Source of the DNA: Sphingomonas sp. CBMAI 2297
GTDB lineage: Bacteria; Pseudomonadota; Alphaproteobacteria; Sphingomonadales; Sphingomonadaceae
Assembly (NCBI RefSeq): GCF_029870595.1
Contig: NZ_JAPDIR010000001.1
Coordinates: forward strand, 434,001-498,000
Direction of reading: 5' to 3'
Length of the DNA: 64,000 nucleotides
Position numbers and translations under genes: made by a program. The notes under the pieces are model-generated. The model did no database searches, had not been told where the DNA came from, and worked only from the letters and a program-made list of their open reading frames with translations. Of this stretch, positions 10,439-19,698 are shown piece by piece. Within the stretch, counting starts at the first letter, position 1. The number at the start of each line of letters is the position of its first letter.

Positions 10439-11544
10439 TTCTGGTCTCCCTGCTGGGCCTTGCCGGCATCGGGGCGGATCCCCGGCAGCGGCAGATAGGG
10501 GGTGACGCCGGGCGCCTCGACGATGGTCTTGTTGGTGCGCGCCAGCACCTGCTCCATCGTCTCGTAATAGAGGCGGCGGCGCGTGACCTGGGGCGCGGTC
10601 TTGTACTGTTCGTAGATCTTGTCGAACTCGGCGGCCTCGCCCTGCGCGACGGCGATCACCTGCTGGGCATAGCCATTGGCGTTGTTGCGTGCGCCCTGGG
10701 CGCCCTGCTGCGCGGCCTGGACCGCCTTGAAGGCGTCGTCCACCTGTTCGGGCGCCGCCGCCTTGGTGAGCGCGACGCTCTGGATGCGGATGCCCGCATG
10801 ATATTCGTCGAGGATCTTCTGCATCGCCGCCTGCACGTCGGACGAGATGCGGCCCTGGCCCTCGCCGATCGCCTCGGTGAGGGTGGTGGTAGCGATCACC
10901 GCGCGCATCGCGCTCTCGGCGGTGTCCTTCACCGTTTCCTTCGGATCCTTGATCTGGAAGGAATAGTCGGCGGCATCGGTGATGTACCAGTTCACCGAAT
11001 AGGCGAGGTCGACGATGTTCTGATCGCCGGTGAGCATCAGGTTGGCGCCGCTCTCGGGGAATTTCTCGGTCCGCACGCTGCCGACATCGACGACATCGAC
11101 CATCTGGATCGGCGCCGGCAGGGTGAACTTCACGCCGGAATCGAGCGTGCCGGTGTAGCGGCCGAGCGTGGTGACGACGCCGCGCTCGCGCGGGCCGATC
11201 GTGTGGAAGCTGGTGAAGATCACCCAGATCAGCAACAGGCCGACGATCACCAGCGTCCACAGCCGGGCGCCGCCCGGCGCGCCGGGAAAGCCGCCGCCGC
11301 CGCGCGCGCGGCGGAACAGCTCCTCGAACAGGCCGCCGCCTCCGCCGCCATTGCCGCCGCCGGGACGGGGGCGCCGGCCCTCGGGCGGGAAGGACCAGGG
11401 GTTGCGCGGGCCGCCGCCGGAGCCGCCCTTGCCGTCGCCCGAGCCGCCGCCATTTCCACTGCCGCCGCCGGAGCCCCAGGGGCTCTTGGGGGCTTCGTTC
11501 TGCAGAATGCCGGCCTTGCCCAGCCAGCTCATCAGGTTTGCCAT
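10435..11544 (-). CDS. hflK: HflK, SPFH-family membrane protease modulator
   Basis: A 369-residue partner of HflC. The first ~90 residues are a cytoplasmic, Gly/Ser/Pro-rich linker (GGGSGNGGGSGDGKGGSGGG). One transmembrane helix follows at about 96-113 (LVIVGLLLIWVIFTSF), then the SPFH domain with IGPRERGVVTTLGRYTG. The Ala/Gln-rich helical segment with AAQQGAQGARNNANGY matches HflK. The HflKC complex forms a cage around FtsH. The ATG is 70 nt from the divergent apbC start, so the promoters share this short gap. Confidence 0.93.
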   Translation of the reverse strand: MANLMSWLGKAGILQNEAPKSPWGSGGGSGNGGGSGDGKGGSGGGPRNPWSFPPEGRRPRPGGGNGGGGGGLFEELFRRARGGGGFPGAPGGARLWTLVIVGLLLIWVIFTSFHTIGPRERGVVTTLGRYTGTLDSGVKFTLPAPIQMVDVVDVGSVRTEKFPESGANLMLTGDQNIVDLAYSVNWYITDAADYSFQIKDPKETVKDTAESAMRAVIATTTLTEAIGEGQGRISSDVQAAMQKILDEYHAGIRIQSVALTKAAAPEQVDDAFKAVQAAQQGAQGARNNANGYAQQVIAVAQGEAAEFDKIYEQYKTAPQVTRRRLYYETMEQVLARTNKTIVEAPGVTPYLPLPGIRPDAGKAQQGDQK

Positions 11545-11614
11545 TGCGCCTTTATAGGGGCGTGCGCGCGGATTTACAGTGGCGCGCGGCGATTGTGCGC
11601 CTATCTGGCACGCG

Positions 11615-12571
11615 ATGACCGACAATGAAGCTCTTGCAGCCGCGCTCGAACCCGTCTCCGCCGGCCGCGCCACTGCCCGTCTCGAAGGGGCCCGCGCCAG
11701 CATCGTGCTCGACGTGACCGGCCTGGGCGAAGCCGCGCGCGCGGAGCTGGAGGCCGATGTCCGCGCCGCCGCCGCCGCCCTGCCGGGGGTCGACGCGGTG
11801 CGGGTGCTGATGACCAGCGAGCGCCGCACCCGGCGGCTGGTCGCGGTGGCGAGCGGCAAGGGCGGAGTGGGCAAGTCCACCATCGCCGCCAATCTCGCCA
11901 TCGCGCTGCATGCGCGCGGGCGCCGCGTCGGGCTGGTCGACGCCGATATCTACGGCCCCTCGCAGCCGCGGCTGCTGGGCGTGGAGGGCGTGCGGCCCCA
12001 GGCGCGTGAAAAAGTGTTGCTGCCGGTCGAGACCCGTTTCGGCGTGCCGATGCTGTCGATGGGCGGGCTGGTGGCCGAGGGACAGGCGATCGCCTGGCGC
12101 GGGCCGATGGCGGGCGGCGCGCTCGGCCAGCTGGTCGACGCCGATTGGGGCGATGCCGAGCTGCTGGTGCTCGATCTGCCGCCGGGCACCGGCGACGTGC
12201 AGCTCACCATGATCCAGAAGCACAAGCCGGCGGGCGCGGTGATCGTCTCCACGCCGCAGGACCTGGCGCTGATCGACGCGACTCGCGCGATCGATCTGTT
12301 CAACAAGGCGGGCGTGCCGGTGATCGGCCTGATCGAGAACATGTCGGGCTATGCCTGCCCGCATTGCGGCGAGCTTTCCGACCCGTTCGGCGCGGGCGGC
12401 GCCGAGGCGGCGGCGGCGAAGCTCGGCATTCCGTTCCTGGGCCGCGTGCCGCTCGAAATGGCGATCCGCGCCGCTTCCGATGCGGGCGAGCCGCCCGCGG
12501 CGGGGAACGGACCCGCGGCCCAGCTGTTTGCCGGATTGGCGGGGCGGGTGGACGACTGGCTGAAAGGATGA
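11615..12571 (+). CDS. apbC: ApbC/Mrp-type P-loop iron-sulfur carrier ATPase
   Basis: A 318-residue cytoplasmic Mrp/NBP35-like protein that binds a 4Fe-4S cluster and passes it to apo-enzymes. The deviant Walker A SGKGGVGKSTIAANLA lies at about residues 80-95, IYGPSQPRLLG follows, and the cluster-ligating CPHC sits in MSGYACPHCGELSD (about 245). The N-terminal ~70 residues are a DUF59-like (MIP18) domain, here degenerate. ATG 11615 is preferred over an in-frame GTG at 11579. It is followed after 4 nt by the CoA-binding gene, suggesting one operon. Confidence 0.9.
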   Translation: MTDNEALAAALEPVSAGRATARLEGARASIVLDVTGLGEAARAELEADVRAAAAALPGVDAVRVLMTSERRTRRLVAVASGKGGVGKSTIAANLAIALHARGRRVGLVDADIYGPSQPRLLGVEGVRPQAREKVLLPVETRFGVPMLSMGGLVAEGQAIAWRGPMAGGALGQLVDADWGDAELLVLDLPPGTGDVQLTMIQKHKPAGAVIVSTPQDLALIDATRAIDLFNKAGVPVIGLIENMSGYACPHCGELSDPFGAGGAEAAAAKLGIPFLGRVPLEMAIRAASDAGEPPAAGNGPAAQLFAGLAGRVDDWLKG

Positions 12572-12575
12572 AGCG

Positions 12576-13004
12576 ATGCCGCTGACGCGGGACGAGGACA
12601 TCAGGGCGCTGCTGGAAGGCGTGCGCACCATCGCGATGATCGGCGCATCCGACCGGCCCGACCGGCCGAGCTATGGCGTGATGGCCTTCCTCCAGCGCCA
12701 GGGCTACCGGGTGATCCCGGTCAATCCGCAGATCACCGGCGAGCATGTGCACGGCGAGTTCGTCTTCCGCGCGCTCTCGCAGATCGGCGAGCCGATCGAC
12801 CTGGTCGACATCTTCCGCCGGCCCCAGGCCGCGGGCGAGGCGGTGGACGAGGCGATCGCAGCCGGGGCCCGGGCGGTGTGGATGCAGCTCGGCGTGATCA
12901 ACGCGGAAGCCGCCGCGCGCGCCGAGGCGGCGGGGCTCCAGGTGGTGATGGATCGCTGCCCGGCGATCGAGATTCCCCGGCTGGGGATTCAGCCCGTCGC
13001 CTGA
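12576..13004 (+). CDS. CoA-binding domain protein (YccU-like)
   Basis: A 142-residue single Rossmann-fold protein of the succinyl-CoA-synthetase-alpha-like CoA-binding family. TIAMIGASDRPDRPSYGV binds the nucleotide, GYRVIPVNPQITGEHVHGE follows, and AVWMQLGVINAEAA and VVMDRCPAIE close the domain. The cellular role is not established. It starts 4 nt after apbC. Its 3' end overlaps the convergent wHTH-TPR gene by 16 nt. Confidence 0.87.
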   Translation: MPLTRDEDIRALLEGVRTIAMIGASDRPDRPSYGVMAFLQRQGYRVIPVNPQITGEHVHGEFVFRALSQIGEPIDLVDIFRRPQAAGEAVDEAIAAGARAVWMQLGVINAEAAARAEAAGLQVVMDRCPAIEIPRLGIQPVA

Positions 13005-14575
13005 TAGTCGGGCCGGACGCCCGCCGCTTTCCAGTAGCGGATCAGCCCGATCTCCCCGGCAAGGCGCGGGAAGCGCGGATCGGCGCGCATCGCGACGGTC
13101 GAGGGCAGGAACAGCATATGGGTGCGCCGGGCGGTGCGCCGGGTATAGGTGCCCTGCTCGGTGGAGAAGCGCAGCTCGCCCGGATCGAAGCCGCGGGCGA
13201 AATAATAGGCATTGGCGACGGCAAAGGCATCGTCGAGCCGGCCAAGCGCGGACAGGAACTGCATGCCGTTCTCGGCGAAGCCCGCGCCGCGGCGCGCGCC
13301 TTCGAGCGTGATGGCTACGGCCGCGTCGATATCGCGCGGCGCCCGGCTGAGCATCGCGCGCGCCACGGTGAGCACCTGCTCGAAATTCCAGTCCGGGATG
13401 CCGGTGGGGCGCGTCTCGCGATTCTCGCCCAGCGCGATCGCCTCGCGCATGCGGCCGGTGTACATCAGCAGGTAGAAGCGCGTGAACCATACCGCGAAAT
13501 GGGTGGGGAACAGCGCGACCGCATCGTCCATCGCCTTGTCGGCCTCGTCGAGCCGGCCCGTGGCCCATAGGGACTGGACACGCGTATAGGCCAGCCCCGG
13601 ATTGGGCGGGATGCGCTTCCAGATCCCGTCGAGCATGCCGGCGGCTTCGGCACAGCGGCCCACGCCGAGCATCAGGCCGGCCAGCGCGCCGATCAGCATC
13701 TCGTTGCCGGGATGCGGGACGAGGCTGGCGCGCAGCCCGCGCTCGGCGGCGAGCCAGTTGCCGAGCACCGGCTTGCCCAGCCCTTCCGCGGCGCGGGCAT
13801 AGGCATTGCCGGGATCGAGCGCCAGGGCGCGGCGGCGCGCTTCCTCGGCGCGGGTGCGCATGTCCGCCTCGAACCGTTGCGGGCGGCCCACCGCCGCCGC
13901 CGAATAGGACAAGGCGAGCAGGCCCCAGCCATCGGCATAGTCGGGCCGCAGCATCACCACGCGGCGCAGCAGCCCGATCGACTGGTTGCTGCCCTCGACC
14001 GTGCCCTGGGTCATCGCCATCTGCGCCTGGATCATCAGCGGCGCGATGTCGTCGGGCGGCTTGCGCTGCGCGGGCGCGGGCGGCGGTGCCCCGAAGCGGC
14101 GCCAGGCGAGGAACCCGCCGCTCGCGGCCAGCGCCAGGCCGGCGCCGGTGACCATCGCGCGCCGGTCGAGCTTCAGGCGGTGCAGCTCGGTGCGCATTCC
14201 CTCCAGCGCGGCGTCGCGCGACGCGGGAAGCCCGGCGCCATCGTCGGCGCGCACCAGCCGATAGCCTACCTTGGTGACCGTCTCGATCCGGAAGCCGCGC
14301 TGGCCGATCCCCTCGGCCGCGCGGCGCAGGCGCGAGATCACGCGGTTGATCGCGTCCTCGCCGACGACGCGCCCCTCCCAGCAGGAGCGGGTCAGGTCGT
14401 CGCGGCTCAGGATCGCGCCGTCGGCCCTGGCGAGCGCGACGAGCACCTGCATCACTCGCGGCTCGAGCACTTCCTCGGCGCCGTCGTCGCGGGCGAGCTG
14501 GCGCAGCGCCGGGCGCACGTCGAGCGCGCCCAGCCGGAACCCTGCCTCATGTGCCAGATCGATGCGGCCCTCCAC
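12989..14575 (-). CDS. Membrane-anchored winged-helix regulator with TPR repeats (CadC/ToxR-like layout)
   Basis: About 528 residues. An OmpR-type DNA-binding domain comes first (about 15-105: VRPALRQLARDDG, LEPRVMQVLVALARADG, VGEDAINRVISRLRR, FRIETVTKVGYRLV). A single hydrophobic segment follows at about 140-160 ([19 protein letters not shown]). The remaining ~350 residues are helical TPR-like repeats on the other side of the membrane. GTG 14575 is preferred because GGAAGG stands 4 nt upstream; the GTG at 14611 lacks a ribosome site. The signal is unknown. It is divergent from the UrcA-family gene, a plausible target. Its end overlaps the convergent CoA-binding gene. Confidence 0.82.
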   Translation of the reverse strand: MEGRIDLAHEAGFRLGALDVRPALRQLARDDGAEEVLEPRVMQVLVALARADGAILSRDDLTRSCWEGRVVGEDAINRVISRLRRAAEGIGQRGFRIETVTKVGYRLVRADDGAGLPASRDAALEGMRTELHRLKLDRRAMVTGAGLALAASGGFLAWRRFGAPPPAPAQRKPPDDIAPLMIQAQMAMTQGTVEGSNQSIGLLRRVVMLRPDYADGWGLLALSYSAAAVGRPQRFEADMRTRAEEARRRALALDPGNAYARAAEGLGKPVLGNWLAAERGLRASLVPHPGNEMLIGALAGLMLGVGRCAEAAGMLDGIWKRIPPNPGLAYTRVQSLWATGRLDEADKAMDDAVALFPTHFAVWFTRFYLLMYTGRMREAIALGENRETRPTGIPDWNFEQVLTVARAMLSRAPRDIDAAVAITLEGARRGAGFAENGMQFLSALGRLDDAFAVANAYYFARGFDPGELRFSTEQGTYTRRTARRTHMLFLPSTVAMRADPRFPRLAGEIGLIRYWKAAGVRPDYQATG

Positions 14576-14739
14576 GGCCCTTCCATCTCCGTAATTCGCG
14601 TCGCGCGCCACCCTATCGGCGAATCATCGGCATTTCATCAGCTCTTCATCGGCTCGTCATCCTCTCCGCCGGGCGGTTTCCGGGCGATCAGGTCGAGGTC
14701 CCGGCACATGCCGGCAATTCCCTCGGAAAGGAGCCAGAC

Positions 14740-15039
14740 ATGCCCAAGTTCATCGCCGCCCTCGCCGCCGCCACGCTGATCGCCGCCCCGGCCCTGGCCG
14801 ATGGCCGGCCGGACCGGAGCGTCACTGTCCGCCATGCCGATCTCGACCTGGGCAGCGCCGCCGGGCGCGCCGCGTTCAACCATCGCCTCGCCGCGGCGAC
14901 CGAGCAGGTCTGCGGTTCCTATGCGGGGGCCGATCAGGACGATGTGCGCCGGATCCAGCGTTGCCGCGCCACCGTCGAGCGCGATGTCGGCCGCCAGCTG
15001 GCCGCCCGCTGGGGCGCCGCGCGGGTCGCCCGTCGCTGA
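14740..15039 (+). CDS. UrcA-family small secreted protein
   Basis: A 99-residue exported protein. A signal peptide (MPKFIAALAAATLIAAPALA) is followed by the UrcA signature VRHADLDLGSAAGRAAFNHR and two cysteines (EQVCGSY and IQRCRATV) that probably form a disulfide. The family is widespread in Sphingomonadales and Caulobacterales and has no known function. AAAGGAG lies 7 nt before the ATG. A strong hairpin terminator follows. Confidence 0.87.
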   Translation: MPKFIAALAAATLIAAPALADGRPDRSVTVRHADLDLGSAAGRAAFNHRLAAATEQVCGSYAGADQDDVRRIQRCRATVERDVGRQLAARWGAARVARR

Positions 15040-15049
15040 GTTCCCTCAC

Positions 15050-15089
15050 GGCCGGGCAGGGCCGCGCATTGCCCGCCCGGCCGCTTTTT
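15050..15089 (+). terminator. Rho-independent terminator after the UrcA-family gene
   Basis: A 9-bp stem CGGCCGGGC / GCCCGGCCG with a 16-nt loop is followed by CTTTTTC. The run of five T residues is on the + strand, so it ends the UrcA-family transcript. It abuts the stop codon of the convergent PLP-enzyme gene. Confidence 0.82.
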
Positions 15090-16202
15090 CTAGCGGAGCC
15101 CGGCAAGCGCCTCGATCAGCTGCGCCACGTCGCGCGCGTCCTGATAGAGGCCGAAGCCGATGCGCAGCACGTCGCCGCGCACGTCGGTGATCACGTCCTC
15201 GGCCTCCAGCGCGGCCTTCCAGCGCTGGGCGTCCGGCGAGCGGAGCGCGAGGAAGCGCGCGGGGCTGCCCGGGTTGAGCAGCTCGGCCGCGATCGGCAGG
15301 CCGGCGAGCAGCTGCGCGCGCAGGCTATCGACATGCGCCGCGATCGCCGCGGTGGTCAGCCCTTCCTGGCGCAGCATGTCGCGCACCGCGACGAAGCGGT
15401 AGATGCCCGAGGGGTCGAAGGTCGCGCCCAGGAAGCGGCGGCCGTCCGGGGCATAGCCGATGCTGCCCGGCGGCAGCGACAGGTCCTCGAACTCGGCATA
15501 CCAGCCGGTGACTTCCGGCCGCGGGCCGAAGCCGGGCGGCGCGTGGAGGAACGCGCAGCCTTCCCCGGCCATGGCGTATTTATAGCCGCCGGCGAGATAG
15601 AACACCCGGCCGGCCACCGCCGACAGGTCGGTCTCCAGCGCCATGAAGCCGTGATAGCCGTCGATCACCACCCAGGGGCCGTCGGGCCGGGCGAGCGCGG
15701 CGAGCTCGGCGATGCCCTCCAGCACATGGCCGGTGCCGAACTGGACCTGGCTGACGAAGATCAGGTCGTGCCCGCCCGCTCTGGCCCGCTCGGCGATCCG
15801 GTCGAGCGGCGCGCGCTCGACGATCGCCGTGCCCGCTTCCTCCCAGCGCGCGGCCTGGCGGCGGAAGCTGTGGAACTCGCCGTCGCTGGCGAGGATGCGC
15901 AGCGGCCGGCGCGGCAGCGCCGAGGCGATGGCGAGCAGCAGCGTGTGGGTGTTGGGGGCGAACACCAGCGTGCCGGGATCGGGCAGGCCAAGCTCGGCGG
16001 CGACATGCGCCTGGGCCGCGGGCCAGATCTCGCCCATCACCCGCTCCCATTTGCGGTCGGCGAGGCGCACGCCGTCCTCCCAGGCGGCGAGCTGGCCGAC
16101 ATAGGAGGCATCGGGCCAGAGATGGTGCGAATGCGCCGCGAAGTGCAGCCGCTCGGGCGCCGCCGCCAGCGCGCGCTGGAACAGGTGCTTGTAGCTGGTC
16201 AC
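15090..16202 (-). CDS. Class V aminotransferase-fold PLP enzyme, probable kynureninase-like
   Basis: A 370-residue fold-type I PLP enzyme. The Schiff-base lysine is Lys208 in YLAGGYKYAMAGEGCAF, and VVIDGYHGF (Asp181, His184) stacks the cofactor. SQVQFGTGHVLEGI and FDPSGIYRFVAVRDML follow the class V pattern. The GTG start overlaps the tryptophan dioxygenase stop by 4 nt (GTGA), so it is translationally coupled to that gene. Cleaving kynurenine to anthranilate is therefore the most likely role, but it is shorter than typical KynU (about 400-415 residues) and a different substrate is possible. Confidence 0.72.
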   Translation of the reverse strand: MTSYKHLFQRALAAAPERLHFAAHSHHLWPDASYVGQLAAWEDGVRLADRKWERVMGEIWPAAQAHVAAELGLPDPGTLVFAPNTHTLLLAIASALPRRPLRILASDGEFHSFRRQAARWEEAGTAIVERAPLDRIAERARAGGHDLIFVSQVQFGTGHVLEGIAELAALARPDGPWVVIDGYHGFMALETDLSAVAGRVFYLAGGYKYAMAGEGCAFLHAPPGFGPRPEVTGWYAEFEDLSLPPGSIGYAPDGRRFLGATFDPSGIYRFVAVRDMLRQEGLTTAAIAAHVDSLRAQLLAGLPIAAELLNPGSPARFLALRSPDAQRWKAALEAEDVITDVRGDVLRIGFGLYQDARDVAQLIEALAGLR

Positions 16203-16963
16203 AACTGGGTCCGCAGCGTCCAGAGCTCGGGAAAGGCGCGCTTGGCCAGGGTCGATTCGAGATAGGGCACGCCGGGCGTGCCGCCGGTGCCGGGCTTCAT
16301 GCCGATCACCCGGCTCACCGTGATGACGTGCTTGTGCCGCCAGGTGGCGAGCGCATCGTCGATGTCGACCAGCTTCTCGGCGAGCTGGTACAGTTCCCAC
16401 CAGCGCGTCGTGTCGCGATAGACTTCGGCCCAGGCATCCTCGACTGCCTTGCTCGGCACATAGGGCGCGCGCCAGTCGCGCGCCAGCGCCTCGGCCGGCA
16501 CGGCGAAGCCGGCGCGGGCCAGCGCGGCATTCGCTTCGTCCCACAGGCTGGGCAGCGCCGCGACCTGGGTGGTGAGCGGCCCCGGCACTCCGCCGCCGCG
16601 CAGGCCCAGCATCGTCTCGACCGCGCGGAACTGGTCCGACTGGAAGCCCGAGCTGGTGCCCAGCACTTCGCGGAAGCGCGTATAGTCGCTGGGCGTCATC
16701 GTCGCGAGCACGTCCCAGCTGAGCGTCATCACCGCCTGGATCCGGCTGACCCGGGCCAGCGACTTGTACGCCTCTACCGGCTTGTCCGCGCGGACCAGGT
16801 CGAGCGCGGCGCGCAGCTCGGCGATCATCTGCTTGAGCCAGAGTTCCTTGGTCTGGTGGATGATGATGAAGAGCAGCTCGTCATGCCGGTCCGACAGCGG
16901 ATGCTGGGCCGCGAGCAGCTGGTCGAGGGCGAGATAGCGCCCATAGGTCATGCTTTCGGTCAT
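16199..16963 (-). CDS. kynA: Tryptophan 2,3-dioxygenase
   Basis: A 254-residue heme dioxygenase that opens the indole ring of tryptophan to give N-formylkynurenine, the first step of the kynurenine pathway. Family signatures are MTYGRYLALDQLL, FIIIHQTKELWLKQM (distal His), LGTSSGFQSDQFRAVE, TWRHKHVITVSRVIG (heme-ligand His) and GTGGTPGVPYL (substrate loop). It heads a two-gene operon with the coupled PLP enzyme. No kynurenine formamidase gene is adjacent. It is divergent from the TbpB-like lipoprotein gene, with 122 nt between them. Confidence 0.93.
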   Translation of the reverse strand: MTESMTYGRYLALDQLLAAQHPLSDRHDELLFIIIHQTKELWLKQMIAELRAALDLVRADKPVEAYKSLARVSRIQAVMTLSWDVLATMTPSDYTRFREVLGTSSGFQSDQFRAVETMLGLRGGGVPGPLTTQVAALPSLWDEANAALARAGFAVPAEALARDWRAPYVPSKAVEDAWAEVYRDTTRWWELYQLAEKLVDIDDALATWRHKHVITVSRVIGMKPGTGGTPGVPYLESTLAKRAFPELWTLRTQL

Positions 16964-17085
16964 GCCCCGGCATATCGCCTGGCGCAGGCCCCTGCATCCG
17001 TTTTCGTGGCTTTTGCGATTGAGCGGGGAAGGCGCGCTCCATAGCCTTTCCCGGCCGCCGATCCGCGGCGGGAAAAGGGGGCTTC

Positions 17086-18048
17086 ATGTTTCGCTTCGGT
17101 GCCGCGCTGGCCGGCGCATTGCTGCTTTCCGCCTGCTGGGCGGACGATCGCGACGGCACCGTGACGGTGCGCCCCTCGGCCGATGCGCCGGGCGGATTCC
17201 GGCTCGTCTCCACCCTGGCCACCCCGACCTATCCCAAGTTCGCCGACCTGACCGGGGATCGCAGCTTCGTCTCGAGCTGCGCGAAGCAGATTCTCAACAC
17301 CATGCCGCCCACCTATGGCGCGGCGACGCTGCCCGACCAGGGCCTCGCCTTCGCCTATACCGACGCGACCCAGGTCTGGGCGGTGACCGGCGACGGGCTG
17401 GGCCTTTCCTTCGGTCCGGCGAACGTCGACACCAGCCTGCCGGCGGGCTTCCAGGCCTGGGCCAAGCCCGGCATCGGCAGCTTCACCGACCGGCTGCGCT
17501 ACCAGACGGTGGGCATCGTCGGCATCGGGCCGTTCGAATATATGCGGACGGCGCAGGTGATCACCAATGCGAGCGGCGCGTCGACCACCTATAACTGCAT
17601 CATCGGCGTGCCGACCGAAGTGAGCGATGTGCCGGCGACTTCGCTCGTGACCTACCAGGCGGTCTATGGCGGCAGCGGCTACCGGACGATCACGGGCGGC
17701 GCGACCAGCCCCTTTCCGCTCGGCAGAAGCACCGTGGCGCTCCAGGCCGATCTGCTGACCGGCACGGTGACCACCACGATCCATTTCATCGGCACGCCCG
17801 CCTCGGGCCCCGATGTCGATCTCGGCACGGTGACCGGCACGGCTGCGATCGATCCGCTGACCGGCGCCTATTACGGCACCAGCTGGTCGAGCGCCGACAT
17901 GACCGGCGTCACCGGCCAGTTCAGCGGGCGCTTCTACGGCCCCCAGGGCAAGGAGACGGCGTTCGTGCTCACGCTCGCCGCCAATTCGGCCGCCGCCAGC
18001 CCAGCCTACACGCTGCGCACGGCGGCAACCGTGATCGGCACCCAGTGA
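17086..18048 (+). CDS. Lipoprotein with transferrin-binding-protein-like beta-barrel
   Basis: A 320-residue exported lipoprotein. The lipobox LLLSAC is at residues 13-18, so Cys18 would be lipidated. The middle is rich in Gly, Thr and Ser beta strands. The C-terminal part (GLTGAYYGT-like segments, ending SGRFYGPQGKETAFVLTL) resembles the barrel domain of TbpB/Slam-dependent surface lipoproteins, in which a strand GxFYGPxAxE precedes the final strands. The ligand is unknown. AAAAGGGGG lies upstream of the ATG. It ends 3 nt from the convergent dapD stop. Confidence 0.66.
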   Translation: MFRFGAALAGALLLSACWADDRDGTVTVRPSADAPGGFRLVSTLATPTYPKFADLTGDRSFVSSCAKQILNTMPPTYGAATLPDQGLAFAYTDATQVWAVTGDGLGLSFGPANVDTSLPAGFQAWAKPGIGSFTDRLRYQTVGIVGIGPFEYMRTAQVITNASGASTTYNCIIGVPTEVSDVPATSLVTYQAVYGGSGYRTITGGATSPFPLGRSTVALQADLLTGTVTTTIHFIGTPASGPDVDLGTVTGTAAIDPLTGAYYGTSWSSADMTGVTGQFSGRFYGPQGKETAFVLTLAANSAAASPAYTLRTAATVIGTQ

Positions 18049-18051
18049 GGA

Positions 18052-18866
<815 letters not shown>

Positions 18867-18870
<4 letters not shown>

Positions 18871-19535
18871 GCGGAAGTCTCCAGGATGCTGTGGAGCCAC
18901 GCTCCGAGATCGTTGACGGTATAGTCGATGAAGCCGCGATCCATGTCGGGCGCCTGTTCGGAGCCGTTGTCGATCCATACCGTGGTCATGCCGATCGCCT
19001 TGGCGGGCTTCAGGTTGCGCGCCATGTCCTCGACGAACAGGCTGTGCGCCGGGTCCAGGCCATAGGCGTCGCACAGGCCCCGATAGGCCAGCGGGTCCGG
19101 CTTGGGGCGATATCCCGTGGCATGGACGTCATGGATCGCCTCGAAGGTGGCGCCGAGGCCGAGCCGGTCGAGCACCCGCGTCGCATAGGGTGCGTCGCCA
19201 TTGGTGAAGACGAGCTTGCGGCCGGGCAGGCGGGCGAGCGCCGCGACCAGCACCTCGTTCACTTCGAGCACGCCCATGTCGACGTCGTGCACATTCGCCA
19301 GATAATGGTGCGGATCGGTGCCATGCTCGGCCATCAGCCCGGCCAGCGTGGTGCCGTGCGCGTGGAAATAGCCCTTCTGCACCTTGTGCGCCTCGGCCGC
19401 GTCGAGCCCGAGCAGATCCTGGACATATTGCCCGATCCGCGCGTCGATCATCGCGAACAGGTTGGCGCTCACCGGGTAGAGCGTGTTGTCCAGATCGAAG
19501 ATCCAGTTGCGGATGTGCGACAGGGCGGGGTCCAT
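18867..19535 (-). CDS. HAD-superfamily pyrimidine 5'-nucleotidase-like phosphatase
   Basis: A 222-residue HAD hydrolase. Motif I is [11 protein letters not shown] (nucleophile and acid Asp), motif II is LVFTNGD, the motif III lysine is in [12 protein letters not shown], and motif IV is FVEDMARNL. The small helical cap and the NTLYP form match the Sdt1/PynA group, which dephosphorylates UMP and CMP. The true substrate is unproven. ATG 19535 is used; 12 upstream residues are Pro/Arg-rich and unlikely to be translated. It is coupled to dapD through ATGA. Confidence 0.85.
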
Positions 19536-19581
19536 GTCGGGGCGTCTAGGCAGTGGCGCGGGGGGAGGCAATGCCCCCTGT

Positions 19582-19609
19582 CGTCATCCTGGCTTTCGCC
19601 GGGATGACG
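19582..19609. repeat. REP-like palindrome
   Basis: CGTCATCCTGGC-TTTC-GCCGGGATGACG forms a 12-bp stem with one G-T wobble. It lies in the 163-nt gap between the HAD phosphatase gene and the flavin monooxygenase gene, which are divergent. The core resembles the other REP-like units in this window. Confidence 0.65.
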
Positions 19610-19698
19610 GATATGGGCCGGAGCGACGGATGATTGCTTCGGCCCCGACGACGAAAACTTTATGGCGGACGCGGAGGGGCCTCCCCATCTGGCCGGTC

